Assembly: GCA_002189035.1 (NCBI GenBank)
Contig: CM007992.1
Span: 2,480,001-2,544,000 of the forward strand
Length of the DNA: 64,000 nucleotides
Direction of reading: 5' to 3'
DNA from: Utricularia gibba
Lineage: Eukaryota > Streptophyta > Magnoliopsida > Lamiales > Lentibulariaceae
Shown here: in pieces, positions 53,915 through 64,000 of the stretch
Position numbering within the stretch: position 1 is the stretch's first letter
Layout of the letters: the number at the start of each line of letters is the position of its first letter
Made by a program: the position numbers and the translations under genes
The notes under the pieces: model-generated
The model's database searches: none
Told to the model about the DNA's origin: nothing
The model's input: the letters and a program-made list of their open reading frames with translations, nothing else

Positions 53915-56900
53915 TTCCTCCTTGAGGTTGCAATTGAGACTTCGACAAAGCTTCAAGAGGGTGCAGTCTTAACCCTAGCAGGTCTCGGATTCTTCGGAAA
54001 TCTTTTGGAAACAAGCATTTGGTAAGTATATCAGCTGCCTGATCTTCAGAGGGTATGTATTCCAATGCTATTGACCCTTCCTTCACATATTCACGAAGAA
54101 TGTGACACTTGACTTTAATATGTTTGGTTTTTCCAAACATAATGGGGTTTTGGGCAATGCTAATTGCCGATTTGTTGTCGATTCTCAGGACTATTGGCCT
54201 TTGGATGGGAATTCTTAAGTCTTCACAAATCTTGATTAACCACTGGGCGTGGTTGGCGGCAGAGGCACCTGCGATGTATTCGGCTTCTGCCGAAGACTGT
54301 GCCGTGACACTTTGTTTGCGACTATTCCAGGCAAAGGCTCCTGATCCAAGATTGAACAAGTATCCGGTGGTGGATTTACACTCAATCTCATCCCCTGCGA
54401 AGTCTGCGTCAACAAAGCCTTGAAGTATTGGGTTAGTATTTTTCTTGTAATATAAGCCTAGATTCAATGTAGACTTAAGATATTTGAGAATACGTTTGGC
54501 AATATTCATGTGATGTGTGTGCGGTGATTGAGTGAACCTGGATAGGTAGGAGACTGGAAACGTGACATCTGGCCTGGTAGCTGTTAGGTAGTGCAAAGCT
54601 CCTATTAGCTGTTGAAATGTCAGCTTGTCGCATTCTGATTTTTCTCCGGTGTGTAGCTTTTGTCTATCATCAGGAGGGAAGGGGGCATTGGTGGGTTTAG
54701 CAACTTCCAGATGATACCTCCTGATTAGATCTTCTGTATATTTCTTTTGGTTTAGAAATATGCCTTCTTCTAGTTGGTGAATCTCTATTCCAAGAAAATA
54801 TCTCATCAGTCCTAAGTCTACCAAATCGAATCTGTTTTGCAGTAGTTTTTTCTGCTCCTTGATGAGATCTTCATTGCTTCCTATTAGGAGTATGTCATCT
54901 ACATATAACGAAATAATTACCCTGCCGCCTGGTCTGTCTAATAGGTATAGGGTTGTGTCGTTCTTGCTTCTTGAATATCCTTGTTCGATAAAAAACGAGT
55001 CAATAGTGGAGTACCATTCTTTGGGGGCTTGTTTGAGACCATAGAGGGCCTTCTTTAACTTCAATACTTTATTCTGTCCATAGGAGATTTCAAAACCAGG
55101 AGGGGTCTCTACATAGACATCATCATGCAATTCTCCATTAAGAAATGCCGTTTTGATGTCCAGATGGTAAACGTTCCAGCAGTAACTAGCAGCCATAGCA
55201 AGCAGCAATTTGATTGTGTCAAGACGGGCAACCGGTGCGAAAGTCTCATGGTAGTTGACTCCAAATCTCTGTAGTTACCCCTTAACCACCAATCTAGATT
55301 TCTTTTTGTTTTCAGTGCCGTCAGGATTTAATTTGATCTTGTGTATCCATTTGAGACCTAGTGGCTTTACATGGTCTGGCTTATCTACTGCTTCCCATAC
55401 GTCGTGATCTTGTATAGACTGTAGTTCCTCTTGCATGGATTTAAACCAAAGTGGGGAGTCCATGGCTTCTTTTAGATTCCTCGGCTCTGTAGTTGTGAGG
55501 CACCTATCATAGATATTAGAGAGGCTGTCATATTTCCGGTTGCGTGGAATATCTGCACTGGTGTGCATGTCTTCGTTATCGCATGGATCAGTGCTCATGA
55601 AGTGAGGCTGATATAATTCCTTGATGGTAGACTGCTGGTTTATTTCTTTCTCAAGGTCTTCGGGAATGTCTAGGTGCTTTCTGGTTTTGATCACCGGAGG
55701 AGGTTGGGGTGAGCCATCACTGTCAAATGTATTCTCCAAGTTTTCATTGTTAAATGTATTTGAATCTGATCCCACAGGTGTAGTCAGTGGAGAGGAGGGG
55801 TCATTGTCAATTTGGATGTATTCATCAGGCTGTTCCATAGTCTCAGTATGTGATTCAGAGAGCATCTCAAGGTGTTGATCCATACTACTCAGCTCACGGT
55901 ATTTTGTGAAGTCTACATTACCTTGTTCCGATCGAGCTTGACCTTTTTCCATGGTCTTAGGTACAGGAGGTTCAGCAAGATTTGGTGGAGAGGTCGTCCT
56001 ATGGAGATTGATGTTATCTTGATCAGCTTCAATATGTGTCAGTTGTTCTAGGTGGCTGTCAGGAGGTAAGAATTCCTCCTCAACGTGTGACATAGCTCCT
56101 TTCCTTGGTTCTATTTCCGGTTGATCTCTTGAGGTTTTTAAGGGAGTGGTTTCCAATCTATGGTCAGGAAATAAATGTAAGATATTTGAGACTTTGGATC
56201 CGGCAGTTAATAAGTTCGATTCTGATTCCCAATTCCAGCTCTTGGTTTCATCAACTAGGACATCTCGGCTGACTTGAACCTTGTCTGTGCTGAGGTTAAG
56301 TACCCGATAAGCCTTGCTGGTCGCACAGTACCCAAGGAATACCCCCAGGTCAGATTTGTCATCAAGTTTCGAGCGCTTTTCTTTGGGTATGAGAATGTAG
56401 CAGAGTGAACCAAAGACTTTGAGATGGTCTAATGCAGGCGGTTTTCCAAACCAGAGTTCATATGGTGAACGTCCGAGGGCACCTTTAGAAGGAAGTCTGT
56501 TGAGGAGATAAACCGCAGTGTTGACTGCCTCTCCCCAAAAACATAGAGACATGTTTTTTTCTTTTAGTAAACACCGTGCCATATTCATGATGGTTCTATT
56601 TTTCCTTTCGCATATCCCATTTTGCTCTGGAGTGTAGGGGGCTGAGTATTGATGAACAATTCCATGCATTTCGCAGAGACGTTTTAGCTCTGTGGACGTA
56701 TATTCTCCGCCGTGTTCTGACCTTAAGGTAAGTATTCGCCTTCCACTTTGAGCTTCAGCAACGGCTTTGAATATAGAGAAGTAATGGAGAACTTCTGATT
56801 TTTCTTTCAAGATATACACCCAAGTGTACTTTGAATACTCGTCCATGAAGATTACATAGTATTTGTTCCCAGATCTTGTAGATATCTGCATGGGTCCACA

Positions 56901-58568
56901 TACGTCACTGGTGACTACATCAAGCTTGTTTTCAGAGTGTATGCTGACTTTCGGAAAGGGGCGTCTGATCAGCTTGCATTGTTGACAGATTCTGCACACT
57001 TCCCCTTTGTTGGATAAATCAGGTATATTGTGTGCTAGTCCTTTCCGGTGTAGAGAAGTTATAGTGTTGAGGTGATGATGCCCCAATCTCTGATGCCATA
57101 GTCTGGACTGTTCTGAGGTAGATAGGCAGAGTCCTGAGTAGGTAGAGAAATCCATAGGGAAGACACGGTTAGACATAGCAACAGAGAGTATGATATTTGA
57201 ATTTGAATCTTTTATCTTGCAGGTATTTTCTTCTAGCAGTAGTTGAAATCCCCTTTCGAGTAGCTGTCCTGCACTAAGTAAATTGTGGGAGGCCTCAGGT
57301 ACATAGTACACGTCGTTTATTTTCACAAGCCTTTTGTCTGTCTCTATGCAAACTGTCCCAAAACCTTTTATCTGAATAAGCTTTCCATCGGCCACTGCTA
57401 TAGTTCTTCCTGTCAATGAGCTATAGGTTGAGAAGATGCTAAGATCGTTAGTGAGGTGGTGAGAACACCCACTGTCCAGCAGCCATACACTTTGCTTCCG
57501 TAAGTCAGTGAATGTAGTGATGAGGGAGTTGTGACATAAAGTGTAGAGCTCAATTTTCATCTTATTTGAATCTACGCGGGAAGGTACATCATTTGGGTTG
57601 CTGTTTAACTTGGCATCCATGGCTTTTCCTCCCAGAGCATGGAATCTTTTTAGGGGACACACCCGCTCGATGTGACCCTTGAGACTGTAGTATGTGCAAG
57701 AGGAGTCCGGGTGCCAGAAGCATGCGGTTGATAGATGGTTGTTCTTTTTGCAGTAGGGGCATGCGGCTTGATTGTTCACCCGATCTGTTTTGGCCATCTT
57801 GAGCACAGGTTCCTTGTGAAGGTTCAATGATGTCTGACCTCTGCTAGAGTTGCTAGAGGGTATGTGATGTTGAGCTGTATTCGCCATGCCATTAAACGCA
57901 ACTTCCAGGGTGGTGCCTTGACTCATCTCCTCTTTTGATTCCCCTAGGCGCTCTAGCAATTTCTTGGAGGATATGGAGTGCATCCCGGTGACACGAAGCG
58001 CCGTGACAACAGGCCCATATGTGCGAGGTAGGGAGCTAAGGATCTTGGATTTGACTCTACGGTCGTCCACAGCTTCTCCCAAAGTCTGTAACTCGGTAAC
58101 AACCTTGGTGAGTGTATCAGAGAATTGTAAGATGCTCATACCTGGTGCAAATTTTAAATTGTCAAAGAGTTCCCATTGACGTTGAATGCGAGCCTCTCAT
58201 GCTTCTGTGTCTTCCCCATATAGTTCCTCCAGCTTCGACCAGATTTCTTTAGGGGTCTTTAGGTGCATGACACGGGTGAATACTTCCTCGGATAGAGACT
58301 GGTCTAAGGCATACTTGGCCTTCTTGATTTGGATATCATTGATCTTAGCTAGATCTGATGATTCTGTGACAGGTGGAGAGGGACCAGCGGGATCTACAAT
58401 TGGCCAGACGTCATTCATTTGTAAGTAGCTCTCCATCCTAACTGCACAAGAGGCATATCGCTGACCATTAAATATGGGTGGAGACTGTTGTAGCGTAGTC
58501 ATGCTTCCCAATATGCACAGGATTTGCTGGAGCAAGGAGGTGTGGGGTGCGTAGTCAGAGAACGTCAC
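53802..58568 (-). pseudogene. Copia gag-pol polyprotein with two nonsense codons
   Basis: One reading frame of about 1,589 codons, interrupted only by TGA at 58197-58199 (gag) and TAA at 55275-55277 (start of reverse transcriptase, in RLVVKG-stop). Domains: UBN2-type gag; two zinc knuckles, the first a perfect CCHC (CPYCKKNNHLSTAC), the second with its second Cys changed to Tyr; protease WLLDSGCSHHL; GAG-pre-integrase LWHQRLGHHHLN; integrase with Asp in SDVCGPMQIS, Glu where the second catalytic Asp is expected (LRSEHGGEY), and Glu 35 residues later in GICERKNRT; reverse transcriptase with ISLYVDDILLIGS; RNase H ending KTKHIKVKCHILREY and QAADILTKCL. The C-terminal ~37 residues are encoded by the LTR. 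The copy cannot make a full polyprotein but is otherwise well preserved. Confidence 0.95.
53915..53923 (-). other. Polypurine tract of the Copia element
   Basis: AAGGAGGAA on the minus strand directly precedes the 3' LTR start TGTTAGAG; primes plus-strand DNA synthesis. Confidence 0.75.
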
Positions 58569-58594
58569 GCAAGAAGGAATGTGAAGGTAGTGTT

Positions 58595-58610
58595 CACGTC
58601 GGGTTCACCA
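58595..58610 (-). other. Primer binding site of the Copia element
   Basis: TGGTGAACCCGACGTG directly follows the 5' LTR on the minus strand. TGG pairs with the CCA end of a tRNA. It is not the initiator-Met site (TGGTATCAGAGC) common in plant elements; I could not identify the tRNA. Confidence 0.65.
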
Positions 58611-59093
58611 TGATAGATATTGCATGATATGGGTGTAGGAAATATGACAGTGAAGATGTGAGAGTTTTGGAGTGGATGAATCTTTCTGAAGCTCAAGATA
58701 TTGTATAGAATGTCAAGAGGAAGCACACACTTTTACAAATCCTGATACCCTTTATATAGAAGGCGAAAAAACTAGCCGTTGCCTCCTTGACCGTTGGATG
58801 TATTTGTATGGTTCATAGCTACTTAGTCGTCGGATATGCTTCTCCAGAGCATGTGAGGGACAGTGGGCCGTGAAGTGTTGCCTTTGGACTGGACTTGCCT
58901 CATCTAATGGGCTGTAGCCCTTTGAGATGAGTAGGGCCCAGCATAATCAAGCTTACCCCTGCAGTGCGTTGCTTCTCCTTCAGCGGGATTTCCTCCTCAC
59001 GACAGAACTTCTCCAGATCGCCGGACTTGTTCTTCCTCTCTTGTTGATCCTTGATATCCGCTGAAGTCTCAATTTCATCCTCACGCTCTAACA
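58611..59093 (-). repeat. Copia 5' LTR
   Basis: It is 483 bp and about 99.4% identical to the 3' LTR by eye. The short ORF inside it is the LTR-encoded pol tail in another copy and not a gene. Confidence 0.95.
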
Positions 59094-59360
59094 TTTTCCG
59101 GCTAAATTCTATGCATGACGCATACCTTTTCAGAATCTTGGCATTTTCTCATTACAATTTTCACTTTTCTGAGGCTCCTCGCCTCTGATTAGTTGTAGTA
59201 GCTCCTCGCATGCGAATTTGATTTAAGCCAAAGTCCATAGTTAAGGAAAAGCTGCTGGAGGTGATCGCACCAATGAAATTCAATAACAAGCGAATGCACT
59301 TCGTCCGTCTGTGGATGCAAAAGCAGGACAGCAGGAATGGAAGCTGGGACTAGAAACTAA

Positions 59361-59725
59361 AGTATAGAATTTGCACGACTTATTTTATAATTTTTATTTA
59401 ATTTATAAGTATAAGTTATTAGAATTAGAACTTAAAAAATAGTTGTGGTTTACGTAGTTTATTATTTATCTACGAAAAAACAAATGTGTTTCGCTCTTGT
59501 AAAGGTGATAGTATTTATTGAATAACTTGGTGATTTATCCTGATAAGTATGATAAACATAATTTATAAAATAAATAAGTTTTAAGTAAAAATATAGTTAA
59601 ATTTAAAATAAATAGAAGTTACGTAAAAATTTGAATAGAAATTATAAATAAGTAAAAATCGAGATAGTTTGTAATAAGTAACTTTAATTTTACTTTAATT
59701 CATAAAAGTTGTACACACTATATAC
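59361..59725. mobile_element. Tourist-like MITE with TAA target duplication
   Basis: The left end AGTATAGAATTTGCACGACT and the inverted right end GTATATAGTGTGTACAACTT form diverged inverted repeats. TAA flanks both sides (59358-59360 and 59726-59728). The interior has ACTTATAA-type motifs like the two Harbinger elements here. It is 365 bp, with no coding capacity. Confidence 0.65.
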
Positions 59726-62700
59726 TAAAACCCTTCGAAAAGAAAAAAAGAAGCAAAAAAGCAAGGAATCCAAAGTCCAATTCGAAGTGAATAATGAAGA
59801 GAAGATTCGAGATATTTAAGATTCCCAGAAGTGGCTCCAGAATCTGGATGCATCAGCATCGCCCTGTCCTCCTAATTATACAATAAATACATTACCCAAA
59901 AACATATAATTTATTGACAATTGGATATGGGAATTCACGTGTGTTACTGGTGGTCTTGACGTCCACGTGGCGCATTCTACTTTTTTTAATGAATTTTGCA
60001 CGTTCTAGAAAGGGATTAATATTCTTCTTCACGAGTGGCTCTCATTTCTCCCCTCAGCTACTTGCCCTGCAACAAAGAATCGAACCTCAACTTGTGGTCC
60101 GCAGCGGACCTTCTAATTTTAAAAAACTATTGTTTCAGAATCTGGTTCTAAAACCCATTGGATTTCAATTTTTTTCTCAAACCAGTTGAAATTTTTCAAT
60201 GTACGCATGATTTTTGAATTTTTTATTAATTGATTGAACAGATCACACTCTAAATACTGATTGATCTGTTTAACTCATGGATTAATCGATCGATTTTAAA
60301 ACATAGGTATCATCAAGTAATTGAACTTCTATGAAGTTAAAATCTCTAAACATTCCTATTTGATAGATGTATTCTTTAGTAGATGTATAATTTTTTTAAA
60401 TATTTTATAACTTCTTCAACTATGTTTATCAAAACTATTCTTTTATGTGATTTTTTTAATCAAAGGAGTTTTAATTCGGTTTTTTAATTATTCTAAAGAA
60501 ATTTGTTATGCATAATAATATTCTAGAATATATAGGTGTGAGTGTATAGATTCGTAGAATCATGGATTCAGGTGCGTCGATTTGTGATTTGAAAAATTAT
60601 GAATGCATTGAAAATTTTTAATTTATAATATTTAAATTATATTAAAATATTTATAAAAATATTAAATAAAATAATTTTTAATCAAAAATTGAACATTTAC
60701 AAAATATAAATGAAAATTAAAACGATAACCAATGAACGATGATCATCGAACATTGAATGACATATGATAGCAACAATCAAGGAGTCATGATCGAACACTC
60801 AAGATAAAGTATGAAAATATGAAAAAATCAATAATTAAAATCTATTAATAATTAAACTATTTTATAAGCAAGCTCATTGCAAATATGATATATTTTATTT
60901 GTTATTGTGAACTTCTCCCTGCACCCGTTGAAGGATCACTAGTGTCATCCAAGGATTACCACATGGTCCATAGGATTGGGCAACGCTTGAGTAGTCCAAA
61001 TGAGGCCCATACTAACTTTGGGGGTGTAGACAACACTCTATGTTGTCTATTCTCATAATCATACAATTTTTCTGCTTTCACATCTAAAATGAAGCTCGAT
61101 GTTCTCAATTTTCCTTTTGATCTATTCATGTGTTGCGCTGATGAACACATAATGCTTATACGGAATCAAATCATCATATGGGCCACAACACATCAATCAA
61201 TAATTTTAACAGGTCATACATAACATGTTTACTATTAAGGGGTTTTGAATAGCGGATGCTAGAAGGATGACACCGCCCGTGTAACTAACGAAACATTCCT
61301 ATCTACAGTAATTAAGCACTCCATACCACTTCACTTGATCATCTTCCATGGCACCAGGTCAGGTGTACTTTCCAATAGTACATGGGTAAGAGGGAAATGA
61401 TGGGTAATTATTAGAGAAAAAGGTAGCATGTGGGAGAAGGTATATTGATGAGGGGGAAAGAAGGCAAGTGGGAGGATTACACAAAGAGATCAAGTGCAAT
61501 GAGTGTAAATATTGAGTGAGGGAACCATTAAAAAATAGAATGAGACAGTAAATTAGGGGAAGCAAAAAGAATGAAGGGTAGTGGTTAGGCTTCTATTAAC
61601 AAAGATGTATGAGATAACCAGCAAGGGATTGATTTTGAGAGGTTAGGAAGGTTTGGAGCTGGAATTCAGGATAAACATTATGCTTGAGTGGATAAGGTAA
61701 GAATTACTAACTAGGGACATAAACAAGATGACGATAATGATCCAATTTGAAACTCTATCTTACTTGCAATATGACTTAGGTTCTTAAGTGGTTGCAGTTA
61801 GATATGGTGTCCTCATATTTGTGATCAGGTTGCAATCACGATCTTCGAGAAACCAACCTCAATCACATTGGGTTGAGCCCTAGTCTCAAGGGGACCAACA
61901 TAGAGTGCAAGATGCAATGTATAGAGACCATGTGAGGGGCACACAAATGGAATTGGGTAGAGGTAAGACATTGGGGTAGGGTGTCAATAAAGCCTCAAGA
62001 TAAGGGTGTGCGGGTAGAGGTAGAACTTTGTAGGAGGCGCAATAATAGGATCGAGTTGAGGGAGAGACTAACTCCTTGTTCCATAGGTGCTGAATTGAGT
62101 CACATTACAGACATGCAAGAGAGTGATAACAAGTGATGTGGGGATACCTTTGGGAAAGTGAATGTGTCTAGTTGTGATTGATTAAGAAATGTGTGCTCTT
62201 GAGATGGTGACCACCCCTTTTTGGGAACTAATGTGCATATAAAGGTATATAGGCACTTGAACCTCAATACATGTATATCCAATTATTAAATGCCATGTCT
62301 AACACTCTAACTTAATTACCCATGAACTTGGTTTCATATTCACTTCCCTCATTGCTACAATCCTTTCTCTTTAACAAACAAAAAGTCATAAAGATTCTAA
62401 TTTTTGCAATGACCCAAGAAGGGGGCCTAGCCGCCATGGTCATTACCCTACTCAGAAACATTATCGATCTCTTGGGTGGCTTTGATTCTAATCTATTTAT
62501 CCCACATGGGCACAAGATTTCCGAGGAATATCTTATTCATAACTTGAAGAAAACATTCACATAGTAGTTTGAACAAAACATTGAGAAATCAACGAAAAAA
62601 TAAACAAGTTCGCAACTTTCTATTCCCCAGTTGCCTTGGCCCTCCAGGATCACTCTGCCACCACCTCCGCCATTCTGCCTATGCTCTCATGACCAAAACC

Positions 62701-63349
62701 TTCACCTACAAGCTACACACAAGTTCGTAAGATGGTTAACTTCTACACAGATCATACTACCAGCCATAAATATAACATCATAAGCATAATATCATAACGT
62801 AGTATCATAAAAATGTAAAATTACAAATCATAATGACTCGTCGATCACATAGAGCATGTGATGCACTACCAATGAGGGGTTAACAGCAAACATGAATGAC
62901 AGGAAACAAATGATAGGTTTTGCTTCACAAACACTGGCAAATCACAGCCACAAGATTGTTTTAGCAAATGGCTCATAGGCCTGAGTTCAATTCACATGAA
63001 AGAAGAGTAGCCAGCTCAATAATTAGTAGGAATACATAATGAGAACTAAGCAAAATAGACTAACACTAGTTGACATTAGATTTTGATTTAACATAAACCA
63101 AGTCACATCCTATGCATGAATGAAAATGAACAAAATATTCCAAAAAATAGGGTCAGTGAATAGAAAAGATTTGCTAGCAGTGGGTTCCTCATGATGAATC
63201 TTAATCCCCACAAACTAGTAGCATATTCCAACCCGCAAAACTCAGTAAATCAGGTTGAACAGCAACCTAAGCCCCAAGCATACATCAATGGAGTATGGGG
63301 TTAGACAAACCTCAATAGTTCAAAAGTGTGGAATGCGCCAAAAGCCTTG
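59726..63349. other. Intergenic, no gene recognised
   Basis: The part 59730-60900 is AT-rich with no structure I can name. From 60900 to 63350 the composition is more even and probably consists of Gypsy LTR and internal debris on the minus strand (for example TMAARPPSWVIAKI on the minus strand near 62390-62440), but no domain is clear. Short ORFs here are not supported as genes. Confidence 0.4.
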
Positions 63350-63379
63350 GGTTAATATCACAGCTGTTCGGGCCTGCCT

Positions 63380-64000
63380 GCCATGCATCATCCCCTCTAG
63401 GTGAGCTAGAACTTGCCTTACAATTCAAAGAAGGATAAAACAGGACAATATGTATGATATTGAATATATCATAGGTGTTAAGGTGAGCTTGTGATACTCA
63501 TGCGTCAGGTATCGAGCTCTAGTCAAGATCACCCACATGAGATTGCCCACTTGAATTCTACATGTTGTCGAGATTGATCGACATGAGCCTTATATTTCGC
63601 ATTCGCGGTAGTTATTTGATAATGAACTAGTTGGTGGGTTTTTTGGATAGCCTAAACAAAGTATGCTGTCTTCCCGTGTAAATGAGAGGTGTCAGCAAGG
63701 TGTATCAATTATGTAGGTCCACGAGACACGACTGAGTAGACCACTTGAAATGGGCTAAAGCTACTACTTCGATTGCTAGCATGGTTATGAGCAAATTCTG
63801 CCCTATTAAGAACCAAATCCAAAGACTTCTATTCTACATTAACCAAACATTTGAGGAGGTTACCTAATGAATGATTGACCACCTCAATTTGTCTATCCGT
63901 TTCAGGGTAGTAGACAGAGCTAAATTGTAGCTACATGCTAGTTAGCTTCCACAAACTTCCCCAAAAATGCCCTACAAAAGAAGTATCCAAATCTGACAGA
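63380..64000 (-). pseudogene. Decayed Ty3/Gypsy integrase fragment, runs off the window
   Basis: Minus-strand frames read FVGHFWGSLWKLTSM, then QFSSVYYPETDRQIEVVNHS and LGNLLKCLV, then LVLNRAEFAHNHASN: the Gypsy integrase 'HPQTDGQTEVVNRTLGNLLR' and 'AEFAYNRS' motifs, including the catalytic Glu in QIEVVN. A further segment NAKYKAHVDQSRQHVEF is the region that follows the core. The frame changes and has stops. It belongs to an element extending beyond position 64000. Confidence 0.85.

Larger units (their letters stand above)
53433..59093 (-). mobile_element. Young full-length Ty1/Copia LTR retrotransposon
   Basis: Two LTRs (482 and 483 bp) flank one gag-pol frame on the minus strand. TTTTC lies directly outside both LTRs (53428-53432 and 59094-59098), a perfect 5-bp target duplication. 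The LTRs begin TGTTAGAGC and end ATATCTATCA on the minus strand and differ by two substitutions and one single-base indel. A primer binding site and polypurine tract lie against the LTRs. Domain order gag, protease, integrase, reverse transcriptase, RNase H is that of Copia. Confidence 0.97.

Noticed and set aside
59914-60189. 91-codon plus-strand ORF
   Set aside because: No recognisable motif and no splice or promoter context.
1-64000. tRNA, rRNA or snoRNA genes
   Set aside because: I found no cloverleaf with A and B boxes; the tRNA-like CACGTCGGGTTCACCA at 58595 is the complement of a retrotransposon primer binding site.

Overview
This window is nuclear DNA from a flowering plant. Split genes use plant-type GT-AG introns. 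A chlorophyll a/b-binding protein, a mitochondrial-type nuclear maturase and FT-family florigen genes are present, and the intergenic space is AT-rich and packed with Copia, Gypsy and PIF/Harbinger remnants. Coding DNA shows no grass-like GC bias, so a non-grass angiosperm is likely; I cannot name the species.

Left third (1-23 kb), gene island: LHCB1 (minus, 2.6-3.4 kb), urease accessory protein UreG (minus, 12.0-13.8 kb, seven exons), prefoldin subunit 6 (plus, 17.7-19.1 kb, five exons), an intronless nuclear group II intron maturase of the nMAT1/nMAT2 type (plus, 19.5-21.6 kb) and a CacyBP/SIP-like SGS-domain protein (minus, 21.6-22.8 kb, five exons). The maturase and CacyBP genes converge with only 12 bp between their stop codons. 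From memory of the Arabidopsis map, this gene set matches two related Arabidopsis segments, one carrying CAB1-3, PFD6, nMAT1 and CacyBP and the other LHCB1.4/1.5 and UREG. LHCB1 and CacyBP each have a one-base deletion in a short homopolymer, and UreG has an exon 1/2 phase problem, so assembly error must be considered before calling pseudogenes.

Middle and right (23-64 kb), transposon-rich: two divergent four-exon FT-like genes (minus at 32.6-33.4 kb; plus at 52.4-53.2 kb) point away from each other about 19 kb apart. Both keep the FT-type Tyr85 but have a heavily altered segment B and lack residues known to matter for florigen activity. Between and around them lie decayed Copia pol fragments, a 1.7-kb tandem duplication of Copia debris, a near-complete PIF/Harbinger element with an intact transposase (39.5-43.2 kb), a decayed second Harbinger inside an older repeat (44.9-47.2 kb), a young full-length Copia element with near-identical LTRs and a TTTTC target duplication (53.4-59.1 kb), and Tourist-like MITEs. 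A degenerate Gypsy integrase runs off the right edge.

A dispersed AT-rich repeat family, resembling the non-coding leader of plant LTR retrotransposons, occurs at least five times. Two solo LTRs of one family lie at 1.3-1.8 kb and 23.1-23.7 kb. I saw no tRNA, rRNA or CRISPR array.
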